Below are positions 54,175 to 62,985 of a DNA stretch of 64,000 nt, piece after piece. The position numbers were made by a program, and so were the translations under genes. Source of the DNA: Micrasema longulum (Eukaryota > Arthropoda > Insecta > Trichoptera > Brachycentridae). The stretch lies in assembly GCA_022494885.1 (NCBI GenBank), contig JAGVSM010000920.1, positions 153,545 to 217,544 on the forward strand, in the 5' to 3' direction. Numbering within the stretch: the stretch's first letter is position 1; each line of letters begins with the position of its first letter. The notes below the pieces were generated by a model. It was not told where the DNA came from. It searched no databases and saw nothing but the letters and a program-made list of their open reading frames with translations.

Positions 54175-54430
54175 ATTAAATGGCAATTTTCACAATTAGA
54201 TTCTCATTCTCCCTGATCTGAGACGCCCGCGATATTTTATTACTCACCTCCCATTCGTTAATAATTCCAAAAGCGTTCTCACTTTTCCATGTTGATGACG
54301 CCGAATGAAATATAGGGGACTTCCGGGAGAAGAACCCTGAAGCCTCCCTTATCGGGAAATGATCGGAAAGTCGCTGTCAGGCAGCGCAATTAAAGAAACG
54401 TGATTCTTCTTCTAATGAAAGGCGTATCGG
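54175..54430. other. GC-richer segment with NF-kB-like site
   Basis: 54200-54400 is much richer in G, C and CpG than neighbouring DNA (GAGACGCCCGCGATATTTTA, GATGACGCCGAATG, GCTGTCAGGCAGCGCAATTA). GGGGACTTCC at 54315-54324 fits the GGGRNYYYCC consensus for Rel/NF-kB factors. TTAATAATT and CAATTAAA homeodomain-type words are also present. No frame or transposon signal. Possible enhancer; inferred. Confidence 0.3.
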
Positions 54431-54890
54431 TATTTAGAATTTTACGTTTGACAATCTGAAAAAAATGCTAATAGCCTTTTGATCAATAAAAAGGGTTATT
54501 TTTCCCCAACATTTAAAATTTATTGTTAATGTACAATGAGAAAGTAATCAGAAATCAATCTGTTCTCCTTAATTATTTTATAATAAATGACTCGAAAATT
54601 TATAGCATATTTACTAACACTGCAAAAATATCACTAGCAGCTTGGACAGCTTTATTTCTTTGATCCAACGCGAACAGAAAGAGGTATCAAAAATGCATAA
54701 TTTTGTTTATTTGATAATATATTTTGAAAGCTTGTAATCAAATAAAATATTATTATTAATGAAAAATTAAAAATAACAACTTTTTGATTTTTTCCCACAC
54801 TAATAATAAATTTTTAAAATCTTTTTTACTTTCCTTGTTCTTTTTTTAATTTAGAAAAAAATGCACACAACTTACGTTAACACTCAATAT
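54431..54890. other. AT-rich sequence, no feature recognised
   Basis: Nothing supported. One mariner inverted repeat might be expected here but was not recognised. Confidence 0.35.
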
Positions 54891-54894
54891 TTAG

Positions 54895-55425
54895 AAGGCT
54901 CATCTTTTAAGGTTATTCACGAATCGAGACATTTTTTAGCATATTCATGGCAATATGAACAATGTTTAGTCTGGTCATAAGTCATCAATCGGAACAAGTG
55001 GTAATTGGAAGAAGCAATGTCCAGTGAATACGGCGGGTGGGATACAACTTCATATTTGAGAATTTCCAAGTATGTTTTGACTGGCCTTGCAACATGTGAC
55101 TGAGCGTTGTCATGCTGCAAAATTACTATTTCGTATTGTAGCCGTCTTCCCTTCAATGTTCAGCTTAAGCGCATCAATTGTAGACGATAGCGATCTCCCG
55201 GGATATTTTCTTAGGGTTTGGGGAGCTCATAATACACCATAACAATTCTCCACATGAATTATATGTACTTCAGTTGCAGATTTTTTTAAATGTATGAAAA
55301 TTCCACGTAAATAATTCAAATTCTAATTATTATTAAATATTTTTTTGTCACGAAATTAGACATGTTCAACTGCATGAAAAAATACACGTTGTTTACACTT
55401 CGGCGGAATATGCTGTCATCATGCC
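54895..55425 (-). pseudogene. Mariner transposase relic with internal deletion
   Basis: Reverse strand 55156-54917 reads GRRLQYEIVILQHDNAQSHV (second catalytic Asp in HDNA), KTYLEILKYEVVSHPPYS, then LDIASSNYHLFRLM, where the expected third Asp (SDYH) is Asn, and further ...EYAKKCLDS. Just upstream VYYELPKP and GDRYRLQL are readable near 55235-55160. Immediately before that comes KNLQLKYI-like sequence from the N-terminal helix-turn-helix (near 55290), so the middle of the gene with the first Asp is missing. Further N-terminal traces (FVTKKYL) are at about 55360. It cannot be active. Confidence 0.75.
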
Positions 55426-55474
55426 TAATGGTGGAGATACACGATAAAATTGGCTGTGGTATTGCCTCATAAGA

Positions 55475-55677
55475 ATCAGGTTGTGGTTCCGTGGATAGTT
55501 TTGTGGACTGTGAGTCCACGGATCAGCAGTCCAAGGTTCGTACCCCGCTCGACCCCAACGTGATTTCCCTTTTTCTAATTGTGAGTGATTTACAACTTGT
55601 TGAAAATGGTCATTCAAATTGAAATATTTGGATAAATTATAAGAACGCTAATATTCATTTGTTTAAAAAAAAAAAAG
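55475..55677 (+). repeat. SINE type 4, near full length
   Basis: AATCAGGTTGTGGTTCCGTG (A-box region), CTGTGAGTCCACGGATCAGC, CAAGGTTCGTACCCCG (B box), then TAATTGTGAGTGATTTACAA, CTTGTTGAAAATGGTCATTC, AAATATTTGGATAAATTATA and GAACGCTAATATT, ending in a tail of 12 A. It is the forward counterpart of the copies at 16062, 28203 and 61281. Confidence 0.7.
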
Positions 55678-55734
55678 TGTACAATATATATCGGAAAACA
55701 GCAAAAACTTGTTTAAAACACATTTTAAATCAAT

Positions 55735-55840
55735 ATTTCATATCAACCATGTTCAGAATTAAGCCCGAGATCTCTTACATGGTGGCAAACAATCTAAATA
55801 TTTAACCACGAGACGGACGGCGTGTTTTACTCCACAAGAG
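55735..55840 (-). repeat. SINE type 2 head
   Basis: ATTTCATATCAACCATGTTC, AAGCCCGAGATCTCTTACAT, GGTGGCAAAC and AACCACGAGACGGACGG are the complement of the SINE type 2 head (compare 58730-58809). Body lost. Confidence 0.55.
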
Positions 55841-55844
55841 TCAA

Positions 55845-55990
55845 TAGATAGTAAAGAGCCAGCGACAGGTCATTTGCTCTATAAATACCTAAATTTTAAT
55901 ATTTCCATCTTACAATTTAGAATTTTAAAATGCGTTTTCCATCCGACTTGTAATATGTTGCATTTGAGGGGGAGATTTTTTCCAGTGTTA
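55845..55990 (-). repeat. Dispersed repeat family F, degenerate
   Basis: AAAGAGCCAGCGACAGGTCA, AAATACCTAAATTTTAATAT, CCATCCGACTTGTAATATG and GAGGGGGAGATTTTTTCCAG keep the order of the reverse-oriented unit. Confidence 0.45.
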
Positions 55991-56580
55991 GAAAAATTAA
56001 GAGTGACTTCAAGATTTATGTATTTTTTTTAGTAAGTAAGTAAGTAGCTCGGACAGAGAATTGATAGCTTACAGAGAATTGCCGTCAAGGCAATTATTAG
56101 ATTTCCCGAAGCTTTGAAGATATGAATTCTGCTGATTTTCGTGTAGCCTGTTCGAGTTTCGTTATTTTCAAATAACATTTCACGGAACATCAAACACGCC
56201 AATCAGAATTTGGATCATCTGGCGAAATGTTTTATTCCAAGCAGGTCAATATGTTTCAGAATTATTCTCACTTTGGCGAATGATACTCGCAATCTTTGCG
56301 TTTCTTTTGAAATATTACCAGCAGATAGCTTACGTCAGCAAAGCCAATCTGTCAAATCTTCAATTTAAGAATCATTTTGGATTAATGTTATACATAAGAA
56401 ATACTGATCATTTTATTAGTTTACCAAAAAATATCTCCATTATTAGCACAAATCAGTCAGTGTTTGGTCGTACGTAATAAAAACAAGAGAGAAATACGAT
56501 TTTTATAGTTTGAGCGTGAGATAAAAGGTATTTTACTGTTGAGATAGAACTTTCAATCGATTATACCGTATCTTGTCAAA
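55991..56580. other. Mixed sequence, no confident feature
   Basis: A forward frame at 56280-56477 has a hydrophobic start (MILAIFAFLLKYYQQ) but no family. A GTAAGTAAGTAAGTA microsatellite is at 56032-56046. Confidence 0.35.
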
Positions 56581-56584
56581 TAAC

Positions 56585-57050
56585 CGAGAAAGAAGTATAG
56601 TCAGTTGAATAGTTCTCTGAAAGCCATGAACAGTTTTAATAATATATTCCATGTCCGCTCCCTAGTTGGAGCATATGGTGTCCGCAAAGATTCTCCAAGC
56701 ATCTCAGTCGGCTGCCAGCTCCTGTGCATCCTCTCAAGTTAGGATCGTGTCCCGTAGTTCTAACACGAACTGCCGACAAACAGGCAGCAATGAAGTCCAG
56801 GACGTCGAGAACCTGATGCCTTGTAAAGTAGGCAAGCGTGGTTAAGGCTCTCAGCAGGCATCCGCAGCACATAGTCAAACCAATCGTATCGCCTCAGTTT
56901 GATGATACTTATGATCGTAGTTTGCTGCGTCCGTTTTCTTATAACTTTATTCCTCACAAGGTCAAACCACCGCACACCCAAGATTTTTCTGAGACACCTA
57001 TTCTCAAAACTTAGAATATTTCTGTTTTGGGCCCTAGTGAGGTGCCACAA
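56585..57050 (-). pseudogene. LINE ORF2 C-terminus (RTE/R1-type endonuclease-RT)
   Basis: The reverse strand reads AQNRNILSFENRCLRKILGV, RWFDLVRNKVIRKRTQQ, IISIIKLRRYDWFDYVLRMP and AESLNHACLLYKASGSRRPG in one frame, the typical LRRILGV-WFD-RN-IR and KLRR-WLGHVLRM pattern at the end of insect LINE proteins. After a frameshift near 56770 the end reads ...ADTICSN-GADMEYI-like. 5'-truncated at an A-run (57047-57060). Confidence 0.8.
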
Positions 57051-57346
57051 TTTAAAAAAAAAAAAAATATATTTAAATAATATAATTGAACGTTTTTACA
57101 ATTTTCAAAATTTCAATTGTTATATTCTTACTAAAACTAAAATCCCACCAAGCCACTTGCTGTAGCTTATTGGTGGAGATTATATTTATACTAACTTATA
57201 TAATATTATCTGCATTTATAAAAACAATGAATAACAGTTGTAAATAAACAGCCGGAAAGGTCAAAATATACATGTTTATACAAATAATATTTTTTTTTTA
57301 AAAACAAAAAAAATATATGAAAAATTAAAATATTACTCATAAGCTA

Positions 57347-57796
57347 CTATTCATAGACAAACTTTTGATCGAGTAGCCACTCTCTTATTTTGCTCTCGTT
57401 GCATTGTGAGCAAAATTTAAGTTCTTTTGGCAAAAAATTAAAAATGCTAGGTACTAAATATTTGAGAGTTCTATTACCATACTTATTACATACTTTTGGT
57501 ACTACCAAACCATCATTATACGTGAAGCGTGTATTATGGTTATGTTTGAGAGGAAATTTAAATGTATTACTTTTAAATTGTTTTAAAGTGATGCAAAGCC
57601 ACAGTGATCCTCGAACAGGCGGAGTTTTTATTGTTTTGTACAGGAGAACATTATCACATCTTTGTTCGTAAACCTCTGCTGATACAATTCTCTTAACTAT
57701 AGAGTACTGTAGACCTTGGATCATTTTAACGGCCAGGATTTTGTGAGCAATGGTCAAGGAGATTTTAGAGCTTTCGATTAATGGAATCACGGACAT
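57347..57796 (-). pseudogene. LINE ORF2 C-terminal fragment, open frame of 149 codons
   Basis: The uninterrupted reverse frame contains ESSKISLTIAHKILAVKMIQ, FPLKHNHNTRFTYND, KVCNKYGNRTLKYLVPSIFN and FLPKELKFCSQCNESKIREW. A YGNRTLKYL-P-IFN-LP pattern is common at the C-terminus of non-LTR retrotransposon proteins. It is a distinct LINE from those at 26 kb, 43 kb and 56.6 kb. The 3' UTR probably continues to the A/T-rich sequence at 57280-57340. No upstream palm is recognisable; 5'-truncated. Confidence 0.65.
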
Positions 57797-58240
57797 AATC
57801 TCTCCATAATCTATTTACTGTGCAATTATCGCAAATCCGTCTAACTTCTTGACTCTAGATTCTGCCTCTTTTGGGTTTCCCTGCTAGTGCCTTTAGTACT
57901 TTCATCTCTGACGTTCTGAGCAGGTATTTGGTTTTTCTATTAAGTTTTTCCATTTAGTTTTTCTACTTGGTTTTTCGTATTTTTTATTTTCTTTCTATCT
58001 ATCCTCGCCTCTGTTGTATACACCATGATTTGGTCTGATACACGTTTTGTATTTCCGAATTATGTTTCCAATAATCATGTGTTCATTGTACTTTACGACA
58101 TTTCTTAGGCATCAGGATGTTTACAAACTGAGATGGATATGTTTTCATCATCACTATGACAGCATCATATGCATGGCATGTGATTTTAATGACTTTATCT
58201 CCCTTAGTAGATTCACTCCTTTTTTTATATTTATACAGGC
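57797..58240. other. T-rich sequence, unassigned
   Basis: This stretch is rich in T and C on the forward strand, like the antisense of a coding relic, but I could not read a motif. A forward frame runs through into the RTE piece at 58245. Confidence 0.3.
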
Positions 58241-58244
58241 ATTA

Positions 58245-58515
58245 TATAGGCGACATTTGGTTTCCACCGCATGCATGGGTTTAAAAATCAATATTACAAA
58301 AACCCATGTACTGTGTAACACTTTATGCCTTAATGCCCGAAATCTCCTGACTGTCAAACTAAGTCATCAAAAGGGTCGAGAGTTTCAAATACCTAAGAAT
58401 ATATGTTACAGAAAATGGCAGCTTTCAAAAAGAACTGGGAGTGCGGCTAGGAATTGCAGGCGCTACATTCAACAGTATGAAGGCTGTCTGGAGATCGGAT
58501 ATTGTGAACCAAATA
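58245..58515 (+). pseudogene. RTE-like LINE fragment
   Basis: In shifting frames GLKINITKTHV, VESFKYLRIYVTENGSF-like and GIAGATFNSMKAVWRSDIVN are readable, equivalent to the MN-KTKVM, FKYLGS-I-DG and A-F--LK-VWRS region of RTE proteins. The fragment stops where the reverse-oriented SINE at 58540 begins. The long forward frame 58047-58622 across it is partly this and partly antisense SINE. Confidence 0.65.
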
Positions 58516-58539
58516 CAAATACACAGGACTACAAAATGG

Positions 58540-58809
58540 TTAATGACTTCATCATAGTTCCCTTTCCGCACCTAATGGTGCAAAGGGCACTGCATGGGTG
58601 CACCAATCGCAGTGTATTTTGATCATTTTTGTTACATGAAGGTAAGATGATCAGTCTTCCGTTTCAGGTACCAGTCCAGGGACTACGAAATATTCTAGTG
58701 TGAAAACACCCATTCAAATAAAAATTTCACATCAACCCCTGTCGGGAATCGAATCCGAGACTTCTTGCATGGCAGGCTAACGCGCTTACTATTACACCAC
58801 GAGGCCGAC
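58540..58809 (-). repeat. SINE type 2, best-preserved copy
   Basis: Reverse strand: GGCCTCGTGGTGTAATAGTA (A box), ATGCAAGAAGTCTCGGATTC, GATTCCCGACAGGGGTTGAT (B box within), GTGTTTTCACACTAGAATAT, CGTAGTCCCTGGACTGGTAC, ACTGATCATCTTACCTTCAT, AAATACACTGCGATTGGTGC and GCACCATTAGGTGCGGAAAG, ending in GATGAAG. The body agrees with 31382-31660. Confidence 0.8.
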
Positions 58810-59295
58810 GACTTGACTTACTCCAGGTAATAAAGTGAACCGAATATTAAAATTTATAATGTATGTTCCTTTAGTCAAGTATTCAATTGGCAATTTGCTA
58901 GCCTTAGAACACGATATTTTCTAGTTGGGTTGCAAATTTGCGAAACGTAAAAAAAATAATGTAATATTATCCTTGTTAATATATGGTATCTTTACTGTTT
59001 TTTTTTTCTTTATTTTCTATTGTATTCCTTAAATACGAGTATAAATAAAATAAAAAATCACGATATTTTTTATTTATTTGTGTTCTGTAACAATATCTAC
59101 ATAAAACATTTAAGTTTGTAAGTGAAAATTCTTGATAGAAGTTCATTGTAATTTATTATATTAATATACTAATAACTTTGGATATTATGTATTCTAATGT
59201 GTTTTTTTTATATAAACCTAATTTTACCTAATTATTTCTATATGTATGAATTAAGATATTCCATTTTATAATGTACATATATATGAATAAATAAA
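58810..59295 (+). repeat. AT-rich sequence ending in a LINE-like 3' tail
   Basis: TTTAAGTTTGTAAGTGAAAA at 59109 starts a stretch shared with 46296-46345 and proceeds to ATGTACATATATATGAATAA, ATAAATGATAAAA, a retrotransposon-like tail. The part before 59100 is AT-rich with nothing recognised. Confidence 0.4.
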
Positions 59296-59300
59296 TGATA

Positions 59301-59370
59301 AAAACACGAGTGATACCACTTCCACGAGTGATAATTCCAAATTTGTGGATTAAAGTATCGCTCGTGTTTT
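59301..59370. repeat. Foldback with CACGAGTGATA words
   Basis: AAAACACGAGTGATAC at 59301-59316 pairs with GTATCGCTCGTGTTTT at 59355-59370 (15 of 16), loop 38 bases. CACGAGTGATA recurs inside at 59323. Related words begin at 46350 and 8291, so this is a small repeat family, perhaps a terminal hairpin of a transposon. Confidence 0.55.
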
Positions 59371-59479
59371 ATTTATATATTAAATATCTACATAAATTAG
59401 TTATGAAACTAAATTGATGAAATTTACTTTCAAAATAAGTGTTTAGTTCGCCAAACGCATAAGGCTCTTTTTAAAACCA

Positions 59480-60080
59480 TGAATTTACTGGGTCACAAAT
59501 TTGGCGAGAATTTTATTTCCAGAAGTGGTTCGGTTAATTGATCACCACGACCCTGTGATTTGACAATTCATCATCTTTGTTTTCCTTACTGTTTTCATTG
59601 GTCAACCAAATGCAGTGTATTTCGATCTTATGCTGCACATTATGGTGATTCGCGTAAATATAATTCACTTTTGCGTTTTAAAGTAAATTTGTGATAGCGG
59701 ACAATAAATTAATTCTCCAAACTGACAATGTGAGCTAGCGGATGCAGCCAACAATATATTAGAAATGTACTCAGACCAGAGAAAATCAACGTGTAATAAC
59801 ACTGATTAACCTGGTATTGATTTCTTTTCCTTGTTGGCGATCAGCTCACGCTGTCAGGGAAATTGGTGTTTAGGAACACAGGAGGGACACAATTTCGTCT
59901 GGAAGCAGCGGATCATGAAGAACGGCGATGGGGGGTGATAAGTTTGCGGCGTTGTGCGAGTTAAGACAAAGTTAATATTTAAAAGGTGAAATAGCGGACA
60001 ATACTTTTTACAATTCAAACGCGAGCGTACATAAACAGTCGAAAAATCGAAGAGAACTGCGCGCGGGCCAAACAGTGTAG
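59480..60080. other. GC-richer segment without recognised gene or repeat
   Basis: The composition changes clearly from about 59480 to 60080 (GGCGAGAATTTTATTTCCAG, GTTGGCGATCAGCTCACGCT, GCGGCGTTGTGCGAG, CTGCGCGCGGGCC). ATAGCGGACAATA is found twice, at 59694-59706 and 59991-60003. No convincing frame. Candidate regulatory or exonic DNA. Confidence 0.3.
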
Positions 60081-60185
60081 CAATCTAGTATACATTTTCA
60101 TAACAATTAGATTTAAGTTAATATTAAAACATTCATGTGATATCTTTGTACTATTTTAATTCTAAATAAAAATGAAGGTAAGCTG

Positions 60186-60425
60186 TTTCCTTTTCCCTGT
60201 AGGTACCAGTCCAGGAACAACGAAATATTGCAGCTCAAACAACATTTGAAATCAAAATTAACTTTCACCTTGCCAGAAATCGTACCCAAGACCTCAAAGG
60301 CGATCTCCACTCAATTTCCATTTCTTATTCAGGATTTTTACCATAAATTCAAAAACACGCGTCCAGGGTTTTTGTACTATTTCACAAACAGAGTTGTATT
60401 CTACATCCACCTGGACACAGATAGA
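60186..60425 (-). repeat. Composite SINE: module M plus SINE type 2
   Basis: Reverse strand: GTGTCCAGGTGGATGTAGAA, CAACTCTGTTTGTGAAATAG, AAAAACCCTGGACGCGTG (module M, 60425-60350), then GAGGTCTTGGGTACGATTTC (B-box region near 60290) and TGCAATATTTCGTTGTTCCT, GGACTGGTACCTACAGGG. A forward and a reverse frame across it are artefacts. Confidence 0.6.
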
Positions 60426-60938
60426 GATAAATTGATAATTTTTACTAACCTGTTATATTTGTTTGCTCTGTTATTTAATCAAATAAAATAAAATATTTTT
60501 TTTTTTTATTAATATAACATTTGTCGAAACAAAGTCGACGTGGCATTTTCCTAAAAATTATTCTAGATTTCAAATGTTTGTCTTGAAAAACGTAATAAAA
60601 TAAAATATCATATCGAATATGTAATTTGAATATAGGTAAACAATTTATATAATACGAACTAGTATTTGGTTCAGTCAGATAACCAGCTTTTCACAAACAG
60701 ATTTGGTTCTCCGATACTCCCGTCAATAACTCCTTTGATAACGACCAATTCAATAGTAGCTGCTTACCTAGAATTCACGTACAAATAGATCTGTAACGGA
60801 ATGACCAGTTACGATAACGATTATTCAGATACTTAAGTATAAAAATTAATTATTATTTTATAAAATGAGTTAATTGTGTTCATCAGCATCAGAGTAAATA
60901 GTATGAAACACTTTTTAAAATGGTCTTTTGGGAAAGAA
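60426..60938. other. AT-rich sequence, no feature recognised
   Basis: Contains AAATAAAATAAAATATTTTT-type tail sequence near 60480-60505, perhaps of a retroposon. Nothing else supported. Confidence 0.35.
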
Positions 60939-60939
60939 A

Positions 60940-61200
60940 CCTTTTTTGTGTAGTTGAGATTTGTAGGGATGAATCATTTCACCTACAAGACAACGTGTAA
61001 AATTATTTTAGAACTTTTGATTCACAAGAGTAAACAAATTAAAGAGTTGAGGAGCTGCGACATTTAAACATAGGCGGAATCTTTAATATTACCACACAGC
61101 CAGTTAGTAGCAAAGCATTAGCCTTGTAAATGTCTAATATTAAATATTTAATATTCTCTTCTGAAAAACGTTTTCGCTCTCTATTGCAATTAATTATAGA
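60940..61200. repeat. Dispersed repeat family F, head-to-head copy
   Basis: 60945-61010 is forward (GAAACCTTTTTTGTGTAGTT, TTTCACCTACAAGACAACG). 61016-61190 is reverse (TTTTGATTCACAAGAGTAAA, AAAGAGTTGAGGAGCTGCGA, ACATTTAAACATAGGCGGAA, TTAGCCTTGTAAATGTCTAA, TTTTCGCTCTCTATTGCAA). The join resembles the flipped segment at 432-470. Confidence 0.5.
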
Positions 61201-61280
61201 TTTAATTTTTGATTGAATCTTTAACCGTAATTAAATATAATTAAAAATAACAACAAATTCATAATAATAAAAACCATCAA

Positions 61281-61462
61281 TTTTTTTAAAAATAAATATT
61301 TGCGTTCTTATGATTAACACGGGTATTTATTTTTTTGTGCCATTTTCAATGAGTTGTAAATAACTCACTATTAGAAAATTGGAATCAAGTTGTGATTGAG
61401 TGAGGTTCAAACCTCAGACCTCTGATTTATGAGTCCGCGACACTAGCCACTCCTGTGGTCGA
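61281..61462 (-). repeat. SINE type 4
   Basis: AAATATTTGCGTTCTTATGA, TTTTCAATGAGTTGTAAATA, ACTCACTATTAGAAAATTGG, GAGGTTCAAACCTCAG (B-box complement) and GAGTCCGCGACACTAGCCAC match the copy at 16062-16248 closely. Confidence 0.7.
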
Positions 61463-61514
61463 TTGCCAATTTAACCAATATTTTTTCAATAAAATTTTTC
61501 GGGTTTTTCCTTCA

Positions 61515-61880
61515 TTTTTGAGTTCTGTGTCCAAGTGGAGGAAGAATAAAGTTCTGTCTGAGAAATATAACCAAAACCCTGGAAGAGTATTTTCGACTCG
61601 ATGGCTGCTCTGAGGTATAAATACTAAATAACGAAATCAAGTAAAGATAAGTTTTTTTCGTTGTTTAATGGTCAGCGCATTCACCTACCGTTTGTAAGCT
61701 CCTGGGTTGAATTCCTGGCATAAGGGACGTGAAATATTGATTTAAAAGGTTGTTTGAACAGGAACATTTTATTATTTTTGAACTAACACCTTACTTAATG
61801 TAAGATATGTTTTTTGATTAAAAATGCAGTGCTTTTTGTATCACTGAGTGCGGAACGGGGATCGATGATGATAAGTGATT
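61515..61880 (+). repeat. Composite SINE: module M plus SINE type 2, clearest copy
   Basis: Module M: TCTGTGTCCAAGTGGAGGAA, AATATAACCAAAACCCTGGA, TATTTTCGACTCGATGGCTG, CTCTGAGGTATAAATACTAA. Then TTTAATGGTCAGCGCATTCA (A-box region), CCTGGGTTGAATTCCTGGCA (B box), and the SINE 2 body ending GTGCGGAACGGGGATCGATG, ATGATAAG. The order is the same as at 9945, 8605 (reverse) and 60425 (reverse). Confidence 0.6.
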
Positions 61881-61899
61881 CGATTATTTTTTTCGAATA

Positions 61900-62300
61900 G
61901 TAATGCGCATCACTAAAACAGATTTATTCAATCTTTATAATAGTAGTATCTTCATCTCTGCGATCAAAAACCGGTACGCGGTAAATATATTCCATTATTG
62001 TCCAGCGGGAGCGATCTTATTTGCCAATTACTTAACATGTCAAAGGAATGGGAATCGAAATGATCGACAAAATGGCGGACGGTGTTCCAAGGCGGGAATC
62101 CATCAGACTTTTTATTATATTTTATTTCAAGCGTGTATTTTATCATCGCGATACAATAAGAGATAAAGAGACGTGAATTGAAGATATCCGGATGAGATTT
62201 ATATTGAATGTCGTTCATGATAAACTATATCGACGGGTTCTCGGAAACTAAACAAATAGATGAGCTATCACACCATGCTATCAAAGAAAGGTTAAATTGT
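61900..62300. other. GC-richer segment with frames on both strands
   Basis: CCAGCGGGAGCGATCTTATT, AATGGCGGACGGTGTTCCAA and GGCGGGAATCCATCAG stand out from the AT-rich background. GATA words cluster at 62148-62190 (CGATACAATAAGAGATAAAG). Frames of 87 (forward) and 84 (reverse) codons overlap and neither resembles a known protein. I favour regulatory DNA, weakly. Confidence 0.3.
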
Positions 62301-62414
62301 AATCGATTAAATTGAAAACACTTCAGTAGTGATAATTTGTTCCGTTTTCGTTTTAATGTTAAAGTCGAATTCTTTTTACATTAAAGTGCTGATTAAATTC
62401 TGATCCGAAAAAAA

Positions 62415-62985
62415 GTATATTTTATTCAAATGAAAGACATAACCCCCACAATACATAACATACAAATAATTAAATCACTAGATCCTCAACACATAGACAA
62501 CTAAAACAAATACAAACTAAAACCACTATCGGACAAAGGGATTTTTGAGTATTATTAAATTAAAATCTATAACCTACTTTTACTATCTATCTAAACAATT
62601 AGTAACGAGAAAATGTTTAAAAAGGCTATAAAAAAATGGATAGTGGAGCTAGATAGAATTGAAATGGATTGTCTCATTCGCCCATACCAATATTAAATCA
62701 ACTGCTTCAGAAGTGTATAGCTTATGTTAGGTTTTTGTTATTTTCATTGTGTGTTTTGTAATATAAATAATATAGATGTCCTTAAATACCTTGTTTTTAA
62801 AACTGTCTAGATATTTGGTAATTATCTTCGTTTTTTTAAGTTAGTCTTCTTTGTTTATTCTCAAATGTAATTTTAAAAAAGTATATTGTTAAGAGTCCTC
62901 GGCGCGGGAAACCCCAGTCAGGTCACATTATTTTTATTATTAATTATAGTTTGTAAGCAAAAAATATGAATAAATAAAAATAAAT
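62415..62985 (+). pseudogene. LINE 3' end, sister copy of 12340-12977
   Basis: From CAAATGAAAGACATAACCCC it follows the 12.4 kb copy closely (CGGACAAAGGGATTTTTGAG, AAAATCTATAACCTACTTTT, GAAATGGATTGTCTCATTCG, GTCCTCGGCGCGGGAAACCC, CCAGTCAGGTCACATTATTT) to a GAATAAATAAAAATAAA tail. The coding part is broken by small indels relative to the other copy. 5' truncation at about 62415. Confidence 0.7.

Noticed and set aside
58047..58622. 191-codon forward frame as one protein
   Set aside because: The middle is an out-of-frame RTE fragment and the end is antisense to SINE type 2; it is a chance fusion.
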